Origin: a bacterium
GTDB lineage: Bacteria; Acidobacteriota; Polarisedimenticolia; Polarisedimenticolales; Polarisedimenticolaceae
DNA: 42,783 bases
Direction: 5' to 3'
Assembly (NCBI GenBank): GCA_024226515.1
Contig: JAAELQ010000246.1
Coordinates: 1-42,783 of the forward strand
Under the pieces are notes generated by a model, which was not told where the DNA came from, searched no databases, and saw only the letters and a program-made list of their open reading frames with translations. This document shows, piece after piece, positions 6,320 through 15,400 of the stretch (its first letter is position 1; the number at the start of each line of letters is the position of its first letter). Position numbers and translations under genes: made by a program.

Positions 6320-9004
6320 GTGGACCGATGGCACGACATCACGGGCGATGTCGTGTCGCATAGTCTCTCCGCTCCAGAACGGATACTCGAAGTGTGTGGA
6401 CGAGCGCGAATTGACGAGTTGGCGGACGCGGCGAGCAGGTGCAGTACCGGCGACCTTCCCGGGCTCGTCCACTTGCAGGCTGAATTCGAGGCGTTGCGTT
6501 CGAGAGACGACGAGTCGGTCGAGAACTTGGCCGAGATCTGCAAGAAGGCAGAAGCGCTCATCAACGACATCGTCATGCGCTCCACGGCGGATGAGGCCGC
6601 CGCGCTGCAAGCGATCGTCGAATGCGCCGAGAGACTGCGCGATCATCCGTCGTCTTCCGGCAACCGTGCCTCGCGCTTGACGGAGTTCGGCTCGACGGAG
6701 GCTCCGCCCACACGAGTCGAGCAGGTACTCGAGAACCTCACACGGAGCATTCTCCTTGTGGATGCCGCCCAAAGTGAGCCGATCACCGAGCTCTCGCGCA
6801 GTCTGGACGAGCTCGCCCAGCTCATGCGCCAGGGGAGCGAGCCATGCCTGGTGGAGGCCTCTCGAGTCGGTGCGCACCGGCTTCGACAGATCGCCGCCGG
6901 TCAGGAGGAGAATGCGGAGGCATCCCTCGAGATCGTCGAGAAGCTGATCAAGGCGCTGCAATCGGTGCTCATCGACGGTCAACCACTCGGAGCCGTCGAG
7001 TCGTGGCTCGAGGCGATCGACGATTCAGCGGACGGCGCGCAGGGCATCGAGGTCTCCCCGGCGGCGGACGCGACCGGTTCGGAGGCTGCTTCGGAGAATG
7101 GACCGCCGGCGACGGCGGGACCTTTGAGCCTCTCCGCGGACGCCGACCTGGTGGCGGAGTTCATCACCGAGAGCCGGGAGCACCTTGACGCGGTCGATGG
7201 CGACCTCTTGACGATCGAGAAGGACCCATCGAACGAAGAAGCGCTCAACTCGGTCTTCCGCGCGTTCCATACGATCAAGGGCGTCGCGGGATTCCTCGAA
7301 CTGACCCCGATCCAGCAGCTTGCCCACGAGACGGAGACGCTTCTTGACCGAAGTCGGAAGGGGAAGCTGAAGCTCGCCTGCGAGGCCATCGACGTCGTCT
7401 TCGCGGCGACCGACGTGATGAAGGAACTGGTCGCCGCCGTCGAGCAGGCGGCGTCAGGTGATGGAGAAGTGCTCGCACCTGCGAGCCTGCCCGACCTGAT
7501 CCTCCAGGTCCAGCGTATCGCCGAGGGCGGGACCGCGGTCGTCGAAGGCGTTCCGCAATCGCCCGCCGAAGCGCCCGTGGTTGAAACGCCCGTGGTTGAA
7601 GCGCCCGTGGCTGATGCGGCTGTGCCGGAACGACGCGCGCTGCCCACGCCACCGAGGCACGATGACTCGACGAGCGAACCGCCCGCTCGCCCGACGCAGA
7701 GCAAGACCGGAGGCGCGCGGGAAGCGGGTCGAGCCAAGACGGTCGCGAAGGAAACGATCCGCGTCGACGCGGAGCGTCTGGACATGCTCGTCGACACGAT
7801 CGGTGAGATGGTCATCGCCGAGGCAATGGTGTGCCAGTCCGTCGATGCCGACGGGCAGAAGTTCTCCTCGCTCTCGCGGATGCTCAACCACCTGGACAAG
7901 ATCACACGCGAGTTGCAGGAACTGGCCATGTCGATGCGCATGGTTCCAGTGCGGTCCACGTTTCAGCGCATGGCGCGATTGGCCCGGGACGTCTCGAAGA
8001 AGCTCGGCAAGCCCATCACCTTCGTGACGTCGGGTGAAGACACCGAACTCGACAAGAACGTGGTCGATGCGATCGGCGATCCGCTCGTGCACATGGTGCG
8101 CAACGCGATCGATCATGGGATCGAGAGCTCGACGGATGACCGACAGCAGACGGGCAAACCGGATGCAGGCCGTGTCGAGCTCCGCGCATTCCACAAGGGT
8201 GGGAACATCTACATCGAGATCGAGGATGACGGCCGCGGCCTCGACCGAGAGAGGCTCATCGCGAAGGCCAAGGACCGCGGCGTGCTCGACGACGGCGAGT
8301 CTCTGTCTGACGCCGAGGCGTACAACCTCATCTTCGAACCTGGATTCTCGACGGCGAGAGAGGTCACGGATGTTTCAGGGCGCGGTGTCGGTCTCGACGT
8401 TGTGAAGCGCAGCATCCAGGCACTCAGAGGGAAGACCGAGATCCGCTCCGAGAAAGGGAAGGGCACCGTCTTCAGCATTCGCCTGCCGCTGACGCTGGCG
8501 ATCATCGAAGGGATGGTCATCCGCCTGGGTAGTCAGCGCTTCGTCGTGCCGACACTCTCGATCGTCCGGATGGTCCGCCCCGGAGAGTCCGACCTGTCGA
8601 CCGTCTTCGGGCGGGGCGAGATGCTCAAGCTGGGAGACCGTCTGGTGCCGCTGTTCCGCTTCGATCAACTCTTCGCCATCGAAGGAATGGTGCAGGATGC
8701 CTGTGAGGCCGCCGTCGTTGTCGTCGAGCACGAGAACCAGCAGGTGGCGTTCCTGGCGGATGAGCTGCTGGGACAGCAACAGATTGTCATCAAGCCTCTC
8801 GGGGCGATGTTCAAGAACGTCGCCGGGTTCTCCGGCGGCGCCATCATGCCCGATGGCCGGGTGGGGCTCATTCTCGACGTCCCTGGATTGGCTGCAATTG
8901 CGGCCGGCACCACGGAGTGTCGCCGCGCCGCGCAGCCAAGCGCGAGAGGCGTGGGCGTCTGTGAACCACAGGCCGGCGCGAACCCAGGTGCCCCACTCAA
9001 GTAG
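6320..9004 (+). CDS. cheA: Chemotaxis histidine kinase CheA
   Basis: CheA autophosphorylates under control of receptors and passes phosphate to CheY and CheB. Domains in order are: an unusual N-terminal helical region (about 1-270) with no obvious known fold; the HPt domain with phospho-His317 (AFHTIKGVAGFL); a Pro/Ala linker with a 15-bp repeat; the P3 dimerisation helices (from about 475); and the ATPase P4 domain with N box HMVRNAIDHG near 595, DDGRGLD and GRGVGLD near 687. It ends in a CheW-like P5 domain (about 735-860). The frame is open from 6272 but has no ATG; GTG 6320 is the first start. The region before it appears to be a damaged N-terminal extension, so the native protein may have been longer. 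cheW follows after 72 bp. Confidence 0.93.
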   Translation: MDRWHDITGDVVSHSLSAPERILEVCGRARIDELADAASRCSTGDLPGLVHLQAEFEALRSRDDESVENLAEICKKAEALINDIVMRSTADEAAALQAIVECAERLRDHPSSSGNRASRLTEFGSTEAPPTRVEQVLENLTRSILLVDAAQSEPITELSRSLDELAQLMRQGSEPCLVEASRVGAHRLRQIAAGQEENAEASLEIVEKLIKALQSVLIDGQPLGAVESWLEAIDDSADGAQGIEVSPAADATGSEAASENGPPATAGPLSLSADADLVAEFITESREHLDAVDGDLLTIEKDPSNEEALNSVFRAFHTIKGVAGFLELTPIQQLAHETETLLDRSRKGKLKLACEAIDVVFAATDVMKELVAAVEQAASGDGEVLAPASLPDLILQVQRIAEGGTAVVEGVPQSPAEAPVVETPVVEAPVADAAVPERRALPTPPRHDDSTSEPPARPTQSKTGGAREAGRAKTVAKETIRVDAERLDMLVDTIGEMVIAEAMVCQSVDADGQKFSSLSRMLNHLDKITRELQELAMSMRMVPVRSTFQRMARLARDVSKKLGKPITFVTSGEDTELDKNVVDAIGDPLVHMVRNAIDHGIESSTDDRQQTGKPDAGRVELRAFHKGGNIYIEIEDDGRGLDRERLIAKAKDRGVLDDGESLSDAEAYNLIFEPGFSTAREVTDVSGRGVGLDVVKRSIQALRGKTEIRSEKGKGTVFSIRLPLTLAIIEGMVIRLGSQRFVVPTLSIVRMVRPGESDLSTVFGRGEMLKLGDRLVPLFRFDQLFAIEGMVQDACEAAVVVVEHENQQVAFLADELLGQQQIVIKPLGAMFKNVAGFSGGAIMPDGRVGLILDVPGLAAIAAGTTECRRAAQPSARGVGVCEPQAGANPGAPLK
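7568..7612 (+). repeat. 15-bp tandem repeat in the cheA linker
   Basis: Three near-identical 15-bp units (GAAGCGCCCGTGGTT and variants) encode EAPVV-ETPVV-EAPVA, followed by a degenerate fourth copy (DAAVP). They lie in the flexible linker between the HPt domain and the dimerisation helices. Slippage would change linker length without breaking the frame. Confidence 0.8.
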
Positions 9005-9076
9005 GAACAACCTCGATCCGATAGTCCGATTGACGACGCAGGCCGAAGTACTCATACACGCGAAGGGTTTCACTTC

Positions 9077-9658
9077 ATGCAGGCAGCACAACCCCCGAGC
9101 GTCGCTGAATCCGATCGCCTGGCCGGCAAGTATCTCACCTTTCAGCTGGGACCCGAGTCGTATGGTCTGGAGATCCTGAAGGTCCGGGAAATCATCGGTC
9201 TCATGGATATCACGCTCGTGCCGCGGACTCCGGCCTATACGCGTGGCGTGATCAACCTGCGCGGGAAGATCATCCCGGTCATCGATCTTCGACTGACGTT
9301 CGGGATGGACGCCATCGAAGACACTGAGCGGACGTGCATCATCGTGATGGACATCCAGCTGGATGACTGTCCGAGCCAACTCGGCATTCTTGTGGATGCT
9401 GTGTCCGAGGTACTGGACATCCTTGCGACTAGCATCGCCCCCCCCCCATCATTCGGTACTAAGCTCGACGCTGCGTTCATAAGCGGCATGGCCAGGACCA
9501 CTGACTCAGTCACGGTCCTCCTTGACATTGATCAAGTATTCAACTCCACCGAGGCTCTTGAGATCGCGAACATCGCTGCCACCGATGGCGGGGCGGAGCC
9601 GCCAGCTTCCGTTGGCACGGCTTCATCGAAGCCAGAGGATGGTGCCGCGTGCACATGA
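9077..9658 (+). CDS. cheW: Chemotaxis coupling protein CheW
   Basis: CheW links CheA to receptor signalling tips in the array. The 193-residue protein has a single CheW domain (about residues 17-165). Family signatures include LTFQLGPESYGLEILKVREI, the VINLRGKIIPVIDLR core and the late FISGMAR segment. About 28 extra C-terminal residues are Ala/Ser/Gly rich. A run of ten C (9438-9447) lies inside the coding sequence, where slippage would truncate the protein. The stop at 9658 is 11 nt before the preferred start of the MCP gene, whose ribosome-binding site lies just after the cheW stop. Confidence 0.92.
   Translation: MQAAQPPSVAESDRLAGKYLTFQLGPESYGLEILKVREIIGLMDITLVPRTPAYTRGVINLRGKIIPVIDLRLTFGMDAIEDTERTCIIVMDIQLDDCPSQLGILVDAVSEVLDILATSIAPPPSFGTKLDAAFISGMARTTDSVTVLLDIDQVFNSTEALEIANIAATDGGAEPPASVGTASSKPEDGAACT
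9438..9447 (+). repeat. Poly-C tract (10 C) inside cheW
   Basis: Ten consecutive C residues encode Ala-Pro-Pro-Pro in the second half of cheW. Homopolymeric C tracts of this length are typical of slipped-strand phase variation and also of sequencing error. In the present sequence the frame is intact. Confidence 0.9.
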
Positions 9659-9669
9659 AGGACAGAATC

Positions 9670-12282
9670 ATGACGCTGAAGACGAAACTCATTGCGTTGG
9701 CAATGATACCGCTCCTGGCCCTTATCTACATTGGTGGTCGCAGCTTCCTGGCCAGCAGCGACGTCGCGGAGGAGATGGCTGATCTCCAGGAGTTGTCGCA
9801 ACTGAGCGTGAAGATCAACGCGCTGGTCCACGAGACCCAGAAAGAGCGCGGCCGCACCGGCGGCTTCCTCGGTTCCAAGGGCCAGAAGTTCCGGGCCGAA
9901 CTCGCCGCTCAGTGCCAGGGCACCGACACCGAGATCACCGAACTGCGCGCCTTCCTGGAGGAAACCGATATCAACAAGTATGGTGAGAATCTCCGCCAGC
10001 CCCTGACCAGAGCGATGAGCGAACTGGACCGGCTCGACACCATCCGCTCCCAGGTCTCCAGCCAGTCGATCAGCGGCGCCGACGCCTTGGGCTACTACAC
10101 CGCGATGCACGGTCAGTTCCTCAACGCGATCGGCGCGACGATGGCCGAGTGTTCCAACGGCGAAATCAACGCCATGATCGGCGCCTACACAGACTTCCTG
10201 AAGGGCAAGGAACGGACCGGCATCGAGCGCGCCCTCCTGACGACCACCTTCGCCAACGACAAGTTCGCCGAGGGCCAGTTCGCCAGGTGCATCTCGCTGG
10301 CCTCGCAGCAGGACGCCTACTTCGAGGACTTCCGGCAGTTGGCGACGCCGGCGGCCGTGACCATCTACACCGAGGCGATCAGTGACGCGTCCTTCGGGCA
10401 GGCCGTCCAGATGCGCCAAGTCGCGACGGACAAGGCCGTCGAAGGGGGCTTCGGTATTGACGCCAGTGTCTGGTTCGACACCGTCACGCGGAAGATCAAC
10501 CAACTCAAGGCCATCGCGGACAGCCTGTCCGATGAACTGCTGGCTCGGACCGAACAGGAGCGCAGTTCCGCCGCGGCGCAGCGGGCGTTCCTGGGCCTCG
10601 TGGTGCTGGTCGCCATCGGCATCACGATCTCCGTCTGCTTCCTGGTGATCCGATCGATCATCCGTCCCCTCAAGGCCGTCGTCAACAGTGCCGAATCCAT
10701 CTCCTCGGGTGATCTTAGCGGCGAGGCGATACAGGTTACATCCAGGGACGAACTGGGCAGCCTGGCCAGGTCGTTCAACGAGATGCAATCGAGCCTGAAG
10801 GAATCGACCGAGGAGCGCGAGCAGATGTTGCTTTCTGTCGGTGAGTCCGCCAGCCGCTCCTCGATGATTGACGGCGCTACCGCCATGTTCATGACCTGTG
10901 ATAGGGACATGAAGATCACTTACTGCAATCCCGCAACCACGAAGATGCTCCGGAAGTACGAAGCCGAAATCCGCAAGGCACTCCCCCGGTTTGACGTGGA
11001 TCAACTTGTCGGCACCTGCATCGATTCCTTTCACGCCAATCCGAGCCATCAGCGGCGTCTGCTTGCGGATCTGAAGAGCCTGCCGGTTTCCAGCGAGTTG
11101 AGAATGGGACCCCTGACGTTTGGAGTGACAGCTACGGCGTTGACGGATGAGAACGGTGAATACATCGGCAATGGCGTGGAATGGACCGACCACAACGCGC
11201 GGGAGAGCTATAGAGCGGAAGTCGAGAAAGTGATCGGAGCTGTGAAAGCTGCTGACCTGACCATCCGTGGCGACGAGAGCGTTCTGGATGAGAACTACAA
11301 GGCCATGATGGCGGGGATCAACGAGATCCTGGACTCGTTCGACACGGCACTGTCCAGCATCAGCGATCCGGTCAAGCAAGTCTCCGGCGCGAGCGGCCAG
11401 ATCACCGACGGTGCCCAGACGCTGGCCGAGGGCGCCAGTACGCAGGCGAGCTCGCTGGAGGAGATCTCGGCCTCGCTGGAACAGATCTCGTCGATGACGG
11501 CGCAGAACGCCGATAACGCCAACGAGGCCAAGACTCTTGCGAGCGCCGCCCAGACATCCGCCCAGCGCGGCGACGGGACGATGCGAACGATGAAGGACGC
11601 TATCGCCACGATCAAGGCATCGAGCGATGAGACTGCCAAGATCGTCCGCACGATCGACGAGATCGCCTTCCAGACCAACCTGCTCGCACTGAATGCGGCG
11701 GTCGAGGCCGCCCGGGCAGGCGATGCCGGCAAGGGCTTCGCCGTCGTGGCTCAGGAGGTTCGATCTCTCGCCCAGCGAAGCGCCGAGGCGGCCAGGAACA
11801 CGGCCGCACTGATTGAGAACGCCGTGAGCAATGCCGACAACGGCGTGTCCATCAGCGAAGAGGTCGGCAAGATCCTCACCGAGATCTTCGAGGGTTCGAC
11901 CAAGGTCAGCGACCTGATCAACGAGATCGCCGCGGCGAGCAAGGAGCAGTCCGACGGCATCGAGCAGGTCAACGACGCCGTCGACCAGATCAACAAGGTG
12001 ACGCAGCAGAACGCGGCGAACAGTGAGGAATCCGCAGCCGCGGCCGGTCAGTTGAACACCCAGGTCGAGCAGCTCAGAGAACTCGTGGGCGCGTTCACAC
12101 TCAGCGAGCAGCCCGCGCAGAGCCGGGACGCCGGCCGCTCGGCGGCACGACCGTCGCGGACGTCGAGCGCTGCGGCGGCAACACCCCGGCGATTGGTCGG
12201 GGCCGGGGCGGGCGGCGGCCGAACGATGACGGCGCCGCAGCGAGCCATCCCGCTGGACGATGACGAACTGTCGGACTTCTGA
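9670..12282 (+). CDS. Methyl-accepting chemotaxis protein with NIT sensor, HAMP and PAS domains
   Basis: This receptor has about 870 residues. A first membrane helix (about 7-27) is followed by a periplasmic NIT domain (about 45-290), recognised by QKERGRTGGFLGSKGQKF and the QCQGTD segment. NIT domains are associated with nitrate/nitrite sensing, though the ligand here is unproven. A second membrane helix (about 307-330), a HAMP domain (about 330-385) and a PAS-like domain (about 395-520) come next. The signalling helices peak at the hairpin IDEIAFQTNLLALNAAVEAA (about 662-681). There is no C-terminal NWETF-type CheR tether; the tail ends DDDELSDF. ATG 9670 is chosen because GAAGGA lies upstream at proper spacing; GTG 9649 and ATG 9655 are alternatives. 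Having both a periplasmic and a cytoplasmic sensor domain suggests two inputs. Confidence 0.92.
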   Translation: MTLKTKLIALAMIPLLALIYIGGRSFLASSDVAEEMADLQELSQLSVKINALVHETQKERGRTGGFLGSKGQKFRAELAAQCQGTDTEITELRAFLEETDINKYGENLRQPLTRAMSELDRLDTIRSQVSSQSISGADALGYYTAMHGQFLNAIGATMAECSNGEINAMIGAYTDFLKGKERTGIERALLTTTFANDKFAEGQFARCISLASQQDAYFEDFRQLATPAAVTIYTEAISDASFGQAVQMRQVATDKAVEGGFGIDASVWFDTVTRKINQLKAIADSLSDELLARTEQERSSAAAQRAFLGLVVLVAIGITISVCFLVIRSIIRPLKAVVNSAESISSGDLSGEAIQVTSRDELGSLARSFNEMQSSLKESTEEREQMLLSVGESASRSSMIDGATAMFMTCDRDMKITYCNPATTKMLRKYEAEIRKALPRFDVDQLVGTCIDSFHANPSHQRRLLADLKSLPVSSELRMGPLTFGVTATALTDENGEYIGNGVEWTDHNARESYRAEVEKVIGAVKAADLTIRGDESVLDENYKAMMAGINEILDSFDTALSSISDPVKQVSGASGQITDGAQTLAEGASTQASSLEEISASLEQISSMTAQNADNANEAKTLASAAQTSAQRGDGTMRTMKDAIATIKASSDETAKIVRTIDEIAFQTNLLALNAAVEAARAGDAGKGFAVVAQEVRSLAQRSAEAARNTAALIENAVSNADNGVSISEEVGKILTEIFEGSTKVSDLINEIAAASKEQSDGIEQVNDAVDQINKVTQQNAANSEESAAAAGQLNTQVEQLRELVGAFTLSEQPAQSRDAGRSAARPSRTSSAAAATPRRLVGAGAGGGRTMTAPQRAIPLDDDELSDF

Positions 12283-12341
12283 GCGGCGGCCACGCATGCA
12301 TCACGCGGTACGCCGCGCGCCCTCTGTGAGCCGTTCGAACA

Positions 12342-13160
12342 ATGGACAAGAAGACGTACGACAAGCTGCGAAGGATCGTCTATGAGCAGAGCGGCATCGA
12401 CGTCAAGGAAGGAAAGATGTCGATGGTCGCGTCGCGGATCGCCGCGCGGCTGCGGGCGCTGAGTCTCGACACCGAGTCGGCGTACGTCGAGTACCTCGAT
12501 CAGAAGCATGAGGAGGTCGTGCAGCTCCTCGACGTCATCTCCACGAATGTGACGTCGTTCTACCGGGAAGCACACCACTTCCAGACCGTGCAGTCCGCCA
12601 TGGACGGCTGGTTGGCGGACGGTCAGACGCGGTTCCGCGTCTGGTCCGCGGCGTGTTCGACGGGCGAGGAGCCATATACGTTGGCCATGACGCTTCAGGA
12701 TGCCGCCGCATCGGCACGTCGCCGTCCGAACATCAAGATCCTGGCCACGGACATTTCGACCCGCGTGCTCGCCGAAGCCGAAGCCGGAGCCTATGCCTCA
12801 AAGCGCGTCGAGTCGATACCCACGGCCCAGCGTCGCCGCTACCTGCGCCGCGACGCCGAAATGTTCCACGTCGCGCCGCCTCTGAAAGAGATGACCGTCT
12901 TCCGGCGCATGAATCTCTCGAAGCCCCCGTTCCCGATGCGAGGGCCGCTCGACTTCATCTTCTGCCGCAACGTGATGATCTACTTCGACGAACCGGTTCG
13001 GGAAGCGCTGCTGCGGGAATTCCATCGTCTCCTTCGTCCGGACGGCTATCTCATGGTTGGCCACGCCGAGAGCCTGGCCTCGTACGCTCGCATGTTCGCG
13101 CGAGCCGGAACATCGACCTACCGCCCGATCTCCGGAGACGGTCTGCGGGAGCGCCGGTGA
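12342..13160 (+). CDS. cheR: Chemotaxis protein methyltransferase CheR
   Basis: CheR methylates glutamates on chemoreceptors using S-adenosylmethionine. The 272-residue protein has the small N-terminal helical domain (about 1-75, with SMVASRIAARLRAL) and the catalytic domain with WSAACSTGEEPYTLAM (SAM binding), ILATDIS and FIFCRNVMIYFD. Length and motifs are normal for the family. Its TGA stop overlaps the ATG of cheD (TGATG), so the two adaptation enzymes are translationally coupled. Confidence 0.96.
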   Translation: MDKKTYDKLRRIVYEQSGIDVKEGKMSMVASRIAARLRALSLDTESAYVEYLDQKHEEVVQLLDVISTNVTSFYREAHHFQTVQSAMDGWLADGQTRFRVWSAACSTGEEPYTLAMTLQDAAASARRRPNIKILATDISTRVLAEAEAGAYASKRVESIPTAQRRRYLRRDAEMFHVAPPLKEMTVFRRMNLSKPPFPMRGPLDFIFCRNVMIYFDEPVREALLREFHRLLRPDGYLMVGHAESLASYARMFARAGTSTYRPISGDGLRERR

Positions 13161-13666
13161 TGGGCCACGCGGCAACGGCCTCACGAGACGCACTCCGCGT
13201 CGTCGGCATTGGTGCGATGGTCGTCTCGAGCGACGTGCGCGAAGTTCTCGTGACGTACTCGCTTGGCTCCTGCATCGGCGTGACCGTCCATGACCCGGGC
13301 CGGCGTGTGGGTGGCCTCATCCACTGCATGCTGCCGAGCTCGAAGCTCGACGCAGAGAAGGCCAAGACCAAGCCCCACATGTTCGCCGACACGGGAGTGC
13401 TGGCGCTGTTGCAGGGAGTGATGGATCTTGGTGCGGATCGGGAGCGACTCGTGGTCAAGGTGGCGGGCGCGGGCAGCCCGATGGACCCGACCGGGCGATT
13501 CAAGATCGGTGAGCGGAATGTGACGATGCTGAGGAAGGTGCTCTGGAAGAACGACTTGCTCTTGAGCGGAGAGGACACCGGCGGCACCGAGCCGCGGACC
13601 ATGTCACTGGAGATGGGGAGCGGGAGGACGTCTATTCGCAAGCCCGGCGGGGAGGTCGAATTATGA
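13160..13666 (+). CDS. cheD: Chemoreceptor glutamine deamidase CheD
   Basis: CheD deamidates receptor glutamines and in many bacteria binds CheC. The 168-residue product carries the catalytic Cys38 in SLGSCIGVTVHD and His55 in GGLIHCMLP, the expected CheD active-site pair. The start ATG at 13160 overlaps the cheR stop; GTG 13157 is an alternative. The stop overlaps the next gene's ATG (ATGA). A CheC/CheX-like gene lies further down the operon (14908), so the known CheC-CheD partnership may apply here. Confidence 0.94.
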   Translation: MGHAATASRDALRVVGIGAMVVSSDVREVLVTYSLGSCIGVTVHDPGRRVGGLIHCMLPSSKLDAEKAKTKPHMFADTGVLALLQGVMDLGADRERLVVKVAGAGSPMDPTGRFKIGERNVTMLRKVLWKNDLLLSGEDTGGTEPRTMSLEMGSGRTSIRKPGGEVEL

Positions 13667-14526
13667 GTCGTCGTGCGGACATTCTCGCTGAGGTGGCGAA
13701 CGTTCCGGCGTTGCCCGTCGCCGCGGTCAAGGCGATCGGCGTCCTGCAGGACCCCGAGGCCGATCTGTCCGAGATCGCACGGGTGATCAATCATGATCCC
13801 GGGTTGGCAGCCAACGTCCTGAAGTTCGCGAATGCCGCGCTCTTCGGGGCTCGTTCGGAAGCAACGAGCGTCGACGCCGCCATCGCGCGGCTCGGCACGC
13901 GGCGGGTCCTCGACCTCGTCGTCGGGTCGGCGATCAAGCCCTTCGGGTCGAAGCGGGTCGTCGGATACGATCTGCCGTCCGGAGCGCTTTGGGGCCACAG
14001 CGTGGCAGTTGCGTGCGGGGTCGAGGAATTGTCGAGCGTCCTCGGCCGACGACTTCCGGATTCGGCGTTCACCGCCGGCCTGCTCATCGACGTCGGGAAG
14101 CACGTGCTCGGCACGCATCTCGAAATCGACGGACAAGCGATCTGCGACGAAGCGTTCAAGCGCGGCGTGCCCTTCGAGCAAGCCGAACGCCACGTTCTTG
14201 GTGTGGATCATGCCGAAGTCGGCGCCTGCCTGCTCGAGCACTGGAATCTGCCCGCCCCGCTCGTTTCCGTCGTGCGCTGGCACCACGAGCCCGAGCGATG
14301 CCCGGCCGAGCACGAATCGATCATGACGCTCGTGCACGCCTCCGATGTGATCTGCACGATGTGCGCGCTCGGAACTGGGATCGATGGCAACAGCTACCAC
14401 CCCTGCGAGAGCGTCATGAACCGTCTCGAACTCGACGCGAACATGGCTGAAGCCGTGATCTTCCGCATCGTTGAGCGCCTCGAAATGCTGGGCGACATCG
14501 TGGGCGAAACGGCCGGGAGTACCTGA
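13663..14526 (+). CDS. HDOD domain signalling protein
   Basis: The 287-residue protein is a single HDOD domain. This is a non-catalytic or weakly catalytic HD-related helical fold often found beside chemotaxis and c-di-GMP genes. Family-like segments are VPALPVAAVKAIGVLQD near the N-terminus, INHDPGLAANVLKFANAALF, the IARLGTRRVLDLVV stretch and AGLLIDVGKHVL. His and Asp residues of an HD site are partly present (LLIDVGKH), but metal-dependent activity is doubtful. It starts inside the cheD stop and is followed 2 nt later by a cheY, so it belongs to the chemosensory operon. Its exact role is unknown. Confidence 0.88.
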   Translation: MSRRADILAEVANVPALPVAAVKAIGVLQDPEADLSEIARVINHDPGLAANVLKFANAALFGARSEATSVDAAIARLGTRRVLDLVVGSAIKPFGSKRVVGYDLPSGALWGHSVAVACGVEELSSVLGRRLPDSAFTAGLLIDVGKHVLGTHLEIDGQAICDEAFKRGVPFEQAERHVLGVDHAEVGACLLEHWNLPAPLVSVVRWHHEPERCPAEHESIMTLVHASDVICTMCALGTGIDGNSYHPCESVMNRLELDANMAEAVIFRIVERLEMLGDIVGETAGST

Positions 14527-14528
14527 GC

Positions 14529-14915
14529 ATGTCATTCAACATACTGATCGTCGACGACTCCAAAGTCGTGCATGCCATCATCGAAAAGACCCTTCGCATG
14601 GCGGAGATTCCGCTCGGGGAGATCCACCATGCCTCGAATGGCCAGGAGGGCCTGGAGATGCTCGAAGCGCATTGGGTCGATCTCATCTTCGCTGACATCA
14701 ACATGCCGGTCATGACCGGCGATGAGATGATCGAGCGGATGGCCGCGAACAACGTGACGAAGTCCATTCCGACGATCGTCGTCTCCACGGAGGGAAGCGC
14801 CACTCGAGTCGAGAGGCTTAATAAGCTGGGTGTGGCCGCCTTCCTTCGCAAACCGTTCAAGCCCGAAGAATTCGCGTCATTGGTTCGAGATATCCTGGGG
14901 AAGACTCATGCCTGA
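14529..14915 (+). CDS. CheY-like response regulator (second copy)
   Basis: A 128-residue stand-alone receiver with acidic pair DD at 9-10, phosphoacceptor Asp56 (LIFADINMP), the switch region VVSTEGS and Lys108 before Pro-Phe (LRKPF). All catalytic positions are kept. Its last codons overlap the start of the CheC-like gene by 8 nt. This repeats the cheY/phosphatase coupling seen on the minus strand at 4952-4955 and suggests two parallel regulator-phosphatase pairs. Confidence 0.93.
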   Translation: MSFNILIVDDSKVVHAIIEKTLRMAEIPLGEIHHASNGQEGLEMLEAHWVDLIFADINMPVMTGDEMIERMAANNVTKSIPTIVVSTEGSATRVERLNKLGVAAFLRKPFKPEEFASLVRDILGKTHA

Positions 14916-15399
14916 CTGCACCCACGAACAACTTCGCCAGGTCTTTTGCGATGTGCTCGAGACGCTCGCATTCATGTTCGGAGAATCATCGGACCGAACC
15001 GAGGTGCCTCAACAAGTGCCCTCATGCATCGAGGCCTCGATCCGGTTCGCGGGACCGAGCGCGGGCACGCTGACGATGCTCGCGCCCAGCCCCGTCGCTG
15101 GAGAACTTGCGGCCAACCTCCTGGGCCTCGACGCAGTGTGCCACGAGGATGAACTGGCCCGCGACGCGATCGGGGAACTCATGAACGTCACGATGGGTCA
15201 TCTGCTCACGACTATCGCCGGCGAAGCACCGGTGTTCGATCTCTCGCCGCCGCAGGTGGCGGCGGCGTCGCCGGACCGTTGGCCTCAGATCGCGGAGTCG
15301 CCGCAGACGGTGGCGCTCATCGTCGAGGACAACCCGGTGCTGTTGCAGCTCTCAACGAGCGACTCGCTCGTCAACGTGAACGACGGAAGGGGGGGATGA
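14908..15399 (+). CDS. CheC/CheX-family phosphatase-like protein
   Basis: This 163-residue protein of the CheC/CheX/FliY fold has one visible active-site motif, Glu90-x-x-Asn93 in DAIGELMNVTMGHLL. A single clear ExxN resembles CheX or a one-site CheC. The start at 14908 (MPDCTHEQ) lies in the end of the upstream cheY gene, indicating coupling, and suggests that CheY as its substrate. cheB begins 2 nt after its stop. Assignment between CheC and CheX is open; the fold assignment is good. Confidence 0.8.
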   Translation: MPDCTHEQLRQVFCDVLETLAFMFGESSDRTEVPQQVPSCIEASIRFAGPSAGTLTMLAPSPVAGELAANLLGLDAVCHEDELARDAIGELMNVTMGHLLTTIAGEAPVFDLSPPQVAAASPDRWPQIAESPQTVALIVEDNPVLLQLSTSDSLVNVNDGRGG

Positions 15400-15400
15400 C

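Noticed and set aside
9532..12297. 921-residue minus-strand ORF
   Set aside because: It lies antisense to the MCP gene; no recognisable domain, and the plus strand encodes an unambiguous receptor.
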